This document shows, piece after piece, positions 6,441 through 11,774 of a DNA stretch of 11,774 nucleotides. This DNA is from RGIG5057 sp036653755. GTDB taxonomy: Bacteria; Bacillota; Clostridia; TANB77; CAG-465. Location of the stretch: the NCBI GenBank assembly GCA_036653755.1, contig JAVVTJ010000034.1, positions 1-11,774 of the forward strand. The letters are read 5' to 3'. Position numbers and translations under genes: made by a program. The notes beneath the pieces are model-generated. The model was not told the origin of the DNA, did no database searches, and was given only the letters and a program-made list of their open reading frames with translations. The first letter of the stretch is position 1; every line of letters begins with the position of its first letter.

Positions 6441-8387
6441 TTATTTTGTAGGCTTATTCCAAGAAATATAATCACAAGTTTTAGGACTATTTTCACAAAC
6501 ATAAAAAGTTCTTTTTGTTTTAGTCTTTTTAATTAAAATAGCTCCCCCACATTTTGGACATGCAATATCAATTTTTTGAACTATACTTTTTATATTTTTA
6601 CATTCTGGAAAACCTGGACAAGCTAAAAATTTACCATATCTACCCTGTTTTATAACCATATTCTTTCCACATAACTCACATATTTCATCAGTTACTTCTT
6701 CTTTTAATTTTACTCTTTCAATTGTATTTTCTACTTCTGATAAATTTTTCATAAAAGGATTATAGAAATCTGTTATAGTTTTTACATACTTTTCTTTTCC
6801 TTCTGCTATTTTATCTAAATTACTTTCCATCTCAGCTGTAAACTTTTCATCAACTATATTTTTAAAATTATTTTCCATTAAATCATTTACTACTTCTCCA
6901 ATATTAGTTGGAACTAAATATTTCTTCTCTTTTTCAATATAAAATCTATCTTCAATAGTAGAAATAGTAGGAGCATATGTACTAGGTCTTCCTATACCTT
7001 TTTCTTCTAATGTTTTAACAAGAGTAGCTTCTGTATATCTAGCTGGTGGTTCAGTAAATTTCTGCTCAAAATTTAATTCTTTTTGTTTTAACTTATCTCC
7101 TACTTCTAAATTTGGAAGTATATGTTCATCATCTTCTTCATTTACTTCATCTTTTCCTTCAATATATAACTTCATAAATCCATCAAATTTAATAACACTA
7201 CCATTTGCTATAAATATATAATCATTAACATTTATTGTAACTTTTGTAGTATCATAAATAGCAATTTGCATTTGACTTGCTAAAAATCTATTATATATAA
7301 GTGACATAACACGTTGTTCATCTTTACCTAAACTTGCAAGTAATGATTCTATATTATTTAACTTTGTAGGTCTTATAGCTTCATGAGCATCTTGTGCTTT
7401 ATCACTTGTTTTAAATACTCTACTTAAATAATATTTTTCTGAAAATTTATCAATTATATATGCTTTTGCCATATTAATTGCATCTTGAGAAATTCTTACT
7501 GAATCTGTTCTCATATATGTTATATGACCTGCTTCATATAACTTTTGTGCAACCATCATTGTTTTCTTCATTGTAAATCCAAGTTTCCTTGAAGCATCTT
7601 GACCTAGTGAAGAAGTAGTAAACGGTGGTGGTGGATTTTTCTTTCTTTCTTGTTTTTTAATATCTGTAATTATATATTGTTTATTTTTTATTTTACTTAC
7701 TATTTCTTTTGTTTGTTTTTCATCTACAAGAGAAATTTTATGTTTTGTATCACCATAAAATTTAGCTAATATATTTTTAGTTTCTCCTACTTTTTTAAGT
7801 ATAACAGATAAATTCCAATATTCTTCAGGTTTAAAAGCTCTTATTTCTTTTTCTTTATCCATTATTATTTTAAGTGCAACAGATTGTACTCTTCCAGCAC
7901 TTAAACCTTTCTTTATCTTTTTCCATAATAACGGACTTATTTTATATCCTACTATTCTATCTAGTACTCTTCTTGTTTGCTGAGCTTCAACTAAATCAAA
8001 ATTAACTTGTTTAGCCTCTTTAATAGCTTTTTTAACAGCAGTTTCTGTTATTTCATGAAACTCAATTCTACATTTATCACTATCTTTAATTTTCAAAATA
8101 TTTTTTAAATGCCAAGCAATAGCCTCTCCTTCTCTATCTGGATCGGTTGCTAAATATATTTTTTCTTTTCCTTTTGCTAATTTTTTAATCTCATTTACTA
8201 TTTTAGCTTTGCCCTTCATTGTTATATATTCAGGTTTAAAATCATGTTCTACATCTATACCAAACTTACTAGCTGGAAGGTCTATAATATGACCTTGTGA
8301 AGCTATAACGGTATATTCTTTTCCTAAATACTTTTCTATAGTTTTAGCTTTTGAAGGAGATTCTACTATTACTAATTTATCTGACAC
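6441..8387 (-). CDS. topA: DNA topoisomerase I (type IA)
   Basis: This 648-residue enzyme relaxes negative supercoils by cutting one strand through a 5'-phosphotyrosine. It has a Toprim domain with catalytic Glu9 (LVIVESPSKAKTIEKYLG) and the acidic triad DPDREGE (Asp82, Asp84, Glu86). The active-site Tyr291 is in HITYMRTDSVRIS, and GRPSTYAPTISTI follows later. The C-terminus carries two four-cysteine zinc ribbons (CELC...CPGFPEC and CPKC...CENSPKTC). At 648 residues it is somewhat shorter than the 691-residue Bacillus enzyme. GTG at 8387 (MSDKLVIVESP) fits the family start and has AAAGGG nine bases upstream; a TTG at 8396 is less likely. It overlaps the end of glyA by 11 bases, so it is probably coupled to it as the last gene of the operon. 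Confidence 0.97.
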   Translation of the reverse strand: MSDKLVIVESPSKAKTIEKYLGKEYTVIASQGHIIDLPASKFGIDVEHDFKPEYITMKGKAKIVNEIKKLAKGKEKIYLATDPDREGEAIAWHLKNILKIKDSDKCRIEFHEITETAVKKAIKEAKQVNFDLVEAQQTRRVLDRIVGYKISPLLWKKIKKGLSAGRVQSVALKIIMDKEKEIRAFKPEEYWNLSVILKKVGETKNILAKFYGDTKHKISLVDEKQTKEIVSKIKNKQYIITDIKKQERKKNPPPPFTTSSLGQDASRKLGFTMKKTMMVAQKLYEAGHITYMRTDSVRISQDAINMAKAYIIDKFSEKYYLSRVFKTSDKAQDAHEAIRPTKLNNIESLLASLGKDEQRVMSLIYNRFLASQMQIAIYDTTKVTINVNDYIFIANGSVIKFDGFMKLYIEGKDEVNEEDDEHILPNLEVGDKLKQKELNFEQKFTEPPARYTEATLVKTLEEKGIGRPSTYAPTISTIEDRFYIEKEKKYLVPTNIGEVVNDLMENNFKNIVDEKFTAEMESNLDKIAEGKEKYVKTITDFYNPFMKNLSEVENTIERVKLKEEVTDEICELCGKNMVIKQGRYGKFLACPGFPECKNIKSIVQKIDIACPKCGGAILIKKTKTKRTFYVCENSPKTCDYISWNKPTK

Positions 8388-9633
8388 TATTTTCAACCCT
8401 TTCAGTTAAAGATTTTACTAATCTTTTAGCTTCTTCTTTATTTTGTATATATTCACTTTCTGAAATATTATTCATATTTTTTGATAATGCTAAATTAATA
8501 GCTTTAGCAATAACGCACATATCTTTTTCATTTAATCCTTTAGAAGTACAAGCAGCAGTTCCAATTCTAATACCAGAAGTTACATTCATTTTTTCTTTAT
8601 CATTTGGAATAGAATTTTTATTACAAGTTATATTAACTTCTTCTAATAAATTTTCTGCTTCAATTCCAGTTAAATTTTTAGTAGTTAAATCTACTAACAT
8701 TAAATGATTATCTGTACCATTAGAAACAAGTTTAAAGCCATAATTTAACAGCTCATTTGCAAGCACTTTACAATTTAAAACAACTTGATCAATATATGTT
8801 TTAAATGAAGGTTCTAATGCTTCTTTAAAACATACTGCTTTACCAGCAATAACATGTTCTAGTGGTCCTCCTTGTGTTCCAGGAAATATTGTTTTATCTA
8901 TTACTTTTGCATATTTTTCTTTACACAATATTAATCCACCACGAGGTCCTCTTAAAGTTTTATGTGTAGTTGAAGTAACAAAATCTGCATATGGAACTGG
9001 TGACATATGATTACCAGTACATACTAAACCTGCAATATGTGCCATATCAACCATTAAATATGCGCCTACTTTATCTGCTATTTCTCTAAATTTTTTAAAA
9101 TCAATTGCTCTTGGATATGCACTAGCTCCTGCTACTATCATTTTAGGTTTAAATTCTACTGCTTTATTTTCAACATCTTTAAAATCAATATATCCTTCAG
9201 TATCCACGCCATAAGATATAAAATTATATAACTTACCTGAAAAACTTACAGGACTTCCATGTGTTAAATGTCCCCCATTAGATAGATCCATACCAAGTAC
9301 AGTATCACCAGGAGTAAGCACTGACATATATACAGCCATATTAGCACTACTTCCACAATGTGGTTGTACATTTGCATGTTCTGCATTAAATAACTTTTTA
9401 GCTCTTTCTATAGCTAAATTTTCAACAATATCAATATTTACACAACCACCATAATATCTATGATTTGGGTAACCTTCTGAATATTTATTAGTAAGTTTAC
9501 TTCCAACAGCTTCTAAAACAGCAGGTGATACAAAATTTTCAGATGCTATAAGCTCAATATTATCTTTTTGTCTTTTATTTTCCTTTTCAATTGCATTATA
9601 TAACTCTACGTCATAATTTTTTAAATTTTCCAT
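8377..9633 (-). CDS. glyA: Serine hydroxymethyltransferase
   Basis: This 418-residue PLP enzyme converts serine and tetrahydrofolate to glycine and 5,10-methylene-tetrahydrofolate, the main source of one-carbon units. It has the family start with IELIASENFVSPAVLEA, the substrate region NKYSEGYPNHRYYGGC, His122 in GGHLTHGSPVS, and VDMAHIAGL (Asp196, His199). The PLP lysine Lys225 is in STTHKTLRGPRGG, followed by FPGTQGGP. Length is normal for bacteria. The ATG at 9633 follows AAAGGGGGA. It sits 27 bases after the adenylyltransferase gene and overlaps topA. I see no glycine riboswitch or separate promoter in the short upstream gap, so it is likely driven from the operon promoter at 11125-11153. 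Confidence 0.98.
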   Translation of the reverse strand: MENLKNYDVELYNAIEKENKRQKDNIELIASENFVSPAVLEAVGSKLTNKYSEGYPNHRYYGGCVNIDIVENLAIERAKKLFNAEHANVQPHCGSSANMAVYMSVLTPGDTVLGMDLSNGGHLTHGSPVSFSGKLYNFISYGVDTEGYIDFKDVENKAVEFKPKMIVAGASAYPRAIDFKKFREIADKVGAYLMVDMAHIAGLVCTGNHMSPVPYADFVTSTTHKTLRGPRGGLILCKEKYAKVIDKTIFPGTQGGPLEHVIAGKAVCFKEALEPSFKTYIDQVVLNCKVLANELLNYGFKLVSNGTDNHLMLVDLTTKNLTGIEAENLLEEVNITCNKNSIPNDKEKMNVTSGIRIGTAACTSKGLNEKDMCVIAKAINLALSKNMNNISESEYIQNKEEAKRLVKSLTERVENSVR

Positions 9634-9660
9634 TTTAAAATCCCCCTTTAAATATATATA

Positions 9661-10212
9661 TCATAATTTGTACAATAATAACTTATTTCTTAAATTATTA
9701 TACTCATCATGTATTTTACTATTTGAATATTTTTTCCAATTATCTATATCATCATTTAATAAATATTCTCTCATTTGAGTTGCAGATATTTCTAAACTTT
9801 TTCTATCTACAAATACTTCTGTTATATTTTCAACAGTTTTTTTTGAAAAACATTTATCTATATTTTTATCTTTTCCATATATAATACATTCAGGTATTAA
9901 ATTTGTATTTTTTTTAAATTCATCTATAACATATCTTCCCCATAAAGGAGTTAAATCTTCTTCACAAGTTAAATCACAAAGAGAAAATATTATTAATTTT
10001 TTTTCTTCTATTTCTTTACTATATATTTTTTTTATTAAACTTATTCTATAATCTATATTATATGGATTTCTAATTTCTTCTAGTTTATCACTACTACTTA
10101 CAAAAACAACAAATATATCACACAAACTAATACCTATATTAATTAATTTTTCATGACCTAAATGTATATGCTGAAATCTACCAACCATAAATCCAGTTTT
10201 AAATGGTTTCAA
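9661..10212 (-). CDS. NadM-like nicotinamide-nucleotide adenylyltransferase
   Basis: A 183-residue nucleotidyltransferase of the HxGH superfamily. The nucleotide site GRFQHIHLGHEKL is at residues 11-23, with HxGH at 17-20. NPYNIDYR follows at about 49-56, and the second motif ISATQMREYL is at 142-151. GRFQ-x-H-GH with ISAT--R is what NadM/NadR-type NMN adenylyltransferases carry, so NAD synthesis is the best guess; a different nucleotide substrate is possible. A GTG at 10221 would overlap the AAGGGG ribosome binding site (10226-10221). The TTG at 10212, eight bases downstream, is the better start and gives MKPFKTGFMVGRF. It lies 12 bases after the broken exchanger gene and 27 before glyA, in one operon. 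Confidence 0.72.
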   Translation of the reverse strand: MKPFKTGFMVGRFQHIHLGHEKLINIGISLCDIFVVFVSSSDKLEEIRNPYNIDYRISLIKKIYSKEIEEKKLIIFSLCDLTCEEDLTPLWGRYVIDEFKKNTNLIPECIIYGKDKNIDKCFSKKTVENITEVFVDRKSLEISATQMREYLLNDDIDNWKKYSNSKIHDEYNNLRNKLLLYKL

Positions 10213-10224
10213 ATTTTTCACCCC

Positions 10225-10413
10225 TTATTTAAATATATAGTATACTAAAATTGCAACTAATTGTATTATACATAAATTAGAAATATTTGATGTAACTAAA
10301 TTATTTATAACCTCCTCTGCTCCTTTATCTTTATTTATATTTTTATATCTTCTATGTCTTTTATATGACTGAATAAACGTTACAAGTTCAGGTATTGATG
10401 TTATAATTCCCAT
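10225..10413 (-). CDS. C-terminal piece of the exchanger (second alpha-repeat)
   Basis: An ATG at 10413 opens 62 residues, but the frame is open further upstream, back to about 10457, with hydrophobic residues that fit the preceding helix. It holds TSIPEL at residues 5-10, a basic loop, NNLVTSNISNL (the NxxSNIxN-like follow-on of an alpha-repeat) and a final helix. No ribosome binding site sits before the ATG, so it is probably not made as a separate protein. Confidence 0.6.
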   Translation of the reverse strand: MGIITSIPELVTFIQSYKRHRRYKNINKDKGAEEVINNLVTSNISNLCIIQLVAILVYYIFK

Positions 10414-11095
10414 TATTATTCCTATTATATATCCGTGGCATATTAAAATTATTACCTAACTTTTCTAATATATTTCCTAAATAATTACCTAAAAAATATA
10501 ACAAAAACAAACTAAAAATTAATATTAATATGTTAAATATAACTTTTTTCTTTCTACTTAAATTCAAATGTTTTTTCTTTAATTTATATTCTGTTATTTT
10601 AACTTCTTCACCATATATTTTTAATTCTTCTTCTTCAAAATAATTATTTGATTTAGATAAAAATATATATGCTAAATATATTAATACTAAAATAGGTATA
10701 GAAAAAATATTCTCTGCAAACTTAGTAAATATTAATAATAAAGGTACAATTAATGTTATTACAACAAAAATATAATCCAGTTTAAATTTTTTATGTTTTA
10801 AACTCTTAAATCTTTTAAATTTTAAAGAAACAAAAAAAACAAAAACAATATTAACTATATTAGAAGATAAAACATTAAATATACATGCACTCATCATACC
10901 AATACTACTAGTAACAATAGCACTAATAAGCTCTGGTGTTGAAGTTGCATAACCTAAAAGTTTTCCTATTACATTATTATTCCATCTTAAATAAATAGCT
11001 ATTTTTCGTATACTTATTATCATTAAATTTCTTGTAACTAAAACAATAGCTAGTACAAGTGTTATAAATATAATTATATTAAATACAAATGCCAT
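10388..11095 (-). CDS. N-terminal piece of the exchanger (first alpha-repeat)
   Basis: This frame encodes 235 residues. It has a hydrophobic start (3-27), the G-x-A-T-S-x-P-E-L alpha-repeat at 48-56 followed by NVLSSNIVNIV (74-84), two central helices (about 107-124 and 130-147), a charged cytoplasmic loop (148-185) and a helix at 186-204. Its last 15 residues (after Pro220, Asn-rich RIYNRNNNGNYNINT) are out-of-frame reading of the next helix, ending at a TGA. Confidence 0.7.
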   Translation of the reverse strand: MAFVFNIIIFITLVLAIVLVTRNLMIISIRKIAIYLRWNNNVIGKLLGYATSTPELISAIVTSSIGMMSACIFNVLSSNIVNIVFVFFVSLKFKRFKSLKHKKFKLDYIFVVITLIVPLLLIFTKFAENIFSIPILVLIYLAYIFLSKSNNYFEEEELKIYGEEVKITEYKLKKKHLNLSRKKKVIFNILILIFSLFLLYFLGNYLGNILEKLGNNFNMPRIYNRNNNGNYNINT

Positions 11096-11124
11096 AAAAC
11101 AAATACCACCTTATACCTAAATAA

Positions 11125-11153
11125 ATAATACTACAAAAGCCTTAATAATTCAA
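11125..11153 (-). promoter_or_regulatory. Promoter of the exchanger-adenylyltransferase-glyA-topA operon
   Basis: TTGAAT (11153-11148), a 17-base spacer and TATTAT (11130-11125) on the minus strand. A start near 11118 leaves a leader of about 22 bases. I found no other convincing promoter before topA. Confidence 0.6.
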
Positions 11154-11212
11154 GTACTATTCATTTATTTTATACTTTTTAATATATTTTGTATGTTTTA
11201 TACAATAAATAT

Positions 11213-11257
11213 AAAAAATAAGCTTAAGTCATAATCATTACTTAATGCTTATTTTTT
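11213..11257. terminator. Bidirectional terminator upstream of the exchanger operon
   Basis: AAAAAATAAGC-TTAAGT (11213-11229) pairs with ACTTAA-T-GCTTATTTTTT (11240-11257) with a one-base bulge and a ten-base loop. The minus-strand T tract makes it the likely end of the transcript from the gene at 11400-11774. On the plus strand there is no gene for it to serve. Confidence 0.75.
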
Positions 11258-11262
11258 AAATT

Positions 11263-11313
11263 CAATAGTATTTGAAGTATATATGTGTTTTCTTATTTCT
11301 ATTGATACTTCAA
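11263..11313. repeat. Two interleaved inverted repeats
   Basis: CAATAG (11263-11268) is complementary to CTATTG (11299-11304), and TTGAAGTAT (11272-11280) to ATACTTCAA (11305-11313). The arms alternate (a, b, a', b'), so as a simple hairpin only one pair can form at a time. No T tract follows, so this is not a normal terminator. Confidence 0.5.
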
Positions 11314-11337
11314 AAAATAAAATGTGCACACCATCAT

Positions 11338-11396
11338 ACCCCCCATCTCGGGGTGAGAGCGGAAGACCAAAGGACCTTCCACTCGCTCTTCGCTCT
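11338..11396 (-). other. GC-rich structured trailer behind the right-edge gene
   Basis: In 11341-11400, 35 of 60 bases are G or C, against roughly a quarter elsewhere. Two hairpins stand side by side: CCCC/GGGG (11341-11344 with 11350-11353), and AGAGCG-GAAG pairing with CTTC-(4)-CGCTCT (11356-11365 with 11376-11379 and 11384-11389). A second copy of CGCTCT follows at 11391-11396, so either copy could close the stem. On the minus strand this starts only four bases after the stop codon of the gene at 11400. Neither hairpin has a T tract. No coding function is apparent. Confidence 0.6.
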
Positions 11397-11399
11397 AGT

Positions 11400-11774
11400 T
11401 TAGATTCCTATTTGGTATGGACTTGCCTCTGTACCTTCTCCTCCTATGACTTTGATTACAGGTTTTAGAGAAACTACAGCACTTACCTCGCAAGTCTTGC
11501 TATTTTCTCTAACAGCACCAGAACTATCGATATCAAACATATCGCAGTAACCAGTACCACTCGCTGTACGTATGCTGAAATACGATTTTTTGCCAGGTCG
11601 CGTAAAAACACTACGAGAGCCAAACAAACTATTAACGTATATTCCTGCAACATTTAATGCATCTCTATCATTTTGGTAATATGTATCATTTAATCTCACA
11701 TCACTTGCATTTGCATTATATACTACACCGCTATCTCCTATATTTCCTATACTTTGATTTGTTGTTCCTATACT
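11400..11774 (-). CDS. Partial gene, 3' end of an unrecognised, probably surface or secreted protein
   Basis: An open frame enters from the right edge and ends with TAA at 11400, giving the last 124 residues; no stop lies between 11400 and 11774. An apparent GTG start at 11699 is an internal valine with no ribosome binding site. Visible parts are a start with a degenerate seven-residue repeat (SIGTTNQ SIGNIGD), NDTYYQNDRDALNVAG, RPGKKSYFSIRTASGTGYCDM, FDIDSSGAVRENSKTC and the tail VVSLKPVIKVIGGEGTEASPYQIGI (last 25 residues). The two cysteines could form a disulphide. The tail V-SLK--IK--GG-GT---PY-I recalls endings I associate with surface or pseudopilin-like proteins of uncultured low-G+C Bacillota; this is memory, not a search. 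Composition (about 42% G+C over 11461-11580, with TCG and CGC/CGT codons) differs from the rest, suggesting transfer or unusual selection. Confidence 0.65.
   Translation of the reverse strand, partial: SIGTTNQSIGNIGDSGVVYNANASDVRLNDTYYQNDRDALNVAGIYVNSLFGSRSVFTRPGKKSYFSIRTASGTGYCDMFDIDSSGAVRENSKTCEVSAVVSLKPVIKVIGGEGTEASPYQIGI

Larger units (their letters stand above)
10225..11095 (-). pseudogene. Frameshifted CaCA-family (Na+/Ca2+ exchanger-like) membrane protein gene
   Basis: Two overlapping frames together make one cation/Ca2+ exchanger of about 289 residues. The first frame carries one alpha-repeat (GYATSTPELISAIV) and ends out of frame. The second carries the other alpha-repeat (GIITSIPELVTFI) and the final hydrophobic segment. 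CaCA exchangers need both repeats, which form the ion site across the membrane. Reading the minus strand, the good frame ends at MP (residue 220) and continues as GYIIGIIMGIITSIPEL one base later, so one extra base in the CCACGG stretch (about 10433-10438) accounts for the break. The gene has an AAGGTGG ribosome binding site and a good promoter and heads the operon with the adenylyltransferase, glyA and topA. It may be a recent mutation, a sequencing or assembly error, or less likely programmed frameshifting. Confidence 0.75.

Noticed and set aside
8351..8707. Plus-strand frame opposite glyA and topA
   Set aside because: It is antisense to conserved PLP-enzyme sequence, with no ribosome binding site or recognisable product.
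10388..10413. Programmed ribosomal frameshift in the exchanger gene
   Set aside because: There is no slippery heptamer or long homopolymer at the switch point and no clear downstream stimulator; a plain one-base indel is simpler.
11283..11468. Plus-strand open frame of 61 codons across the GC-rich segment
   Set aside because: It has no ribosome binding site, runs through the hairpins and into the antisense of the right-edge gene, and its composition looks like a by-product of the GC-rich structure.
11400..11699. GTG at 11699 as the start of a 99-aa gene
   Set aside because: The frame stays open to the right edge of the window, and no ribosome binding site precedes the GTG.
1..11774. CRISPR arrays, tRNA or rRNA genes, IS elements
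   Set aside because: I saw no regularly spaced repeats, no tRNA T-loop signature, no rRNA and no transposase or integrase frame in any part of the window.
11744..11774. Direct repeat TTCCTATACT twice, 21 bases apart, as a mobile-element site
   Set aside because: The spacing equals seven codons in the open frame and it encodes the SIGxxxx repeat, so a coding repeat explains it.

Overview
The window is very AT-rich (about one quarter G+C by eye) with dense genes, strong Shine-Dalgarno sites, TTG/GTG starts, TGG for tryptophan and short A+T-rich intergenic gaps. Gene content and protein sequences (an L27 like that of Clostridia, an L21 leader, CorA, a CmpB-type membrane protein) point to a low-G+C Bacillota, probably an uncultured clostridial or related gut lineage. 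This placement is inference from remembered sequence similarity only.

Layout from left to right. (1) Positions 1-1296, minus strand: corA plus a truncated gene resembling the DUF6873/GME-fold family, overlapping by one base behind a good promoter. (2) Positions 1392-1716, plus strand: a self-contained 59-aa orphan gene with its own promoter, ribosome binding site and terminator. (3) Positions 1715-2307, minus: a five-segment membrane protein of the CmpB-like family. (4) Positions 2330-3143, minus: rplU-rpmA with a structured L21-type leader, a consensus promoter and a terminator; no prp gene lies between them. (5) Positions 3133-3788, minus: pth with its own promoter. (6) Positions 3793-6390, plus: a large VirD4/TraG-type coupling ATPase standing alone among housekeeping genes. 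(7) Positions 6341-11153, minus: a probable four-gene operon, transcribed as frameshifted Ca2+/cation exchanger -> NadM-like adenylyltransferase -> glyA -> topA, from one promoter at 11125-11153 to a terminator shared with the coupling ATPase. (8) Positions 11213-11774: a right edge of clearly different composition, holding the 3' end of an unrecognised, probably surface or secreted protein gene and a GC-rich structured trailer.

Most of the window is ordinary core genome: translation (L21, L27, Pth), one-carbon metabolism (GlyA), DNA topology (TopA) and metal transport (CorA, the broken exchanger). The points that stand out are the frameshift in the exchanger, the L27 without its cleavable N-terminus together with the missing Prp protease, the isolated coupling ATPase, the small orphan gene, and the compositionally foreign, hairpin-rich right edge. 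I found no complete new defence or mobile system. The right edge is the best place to extend the search, because the interesting gene is cut by the window boundary.
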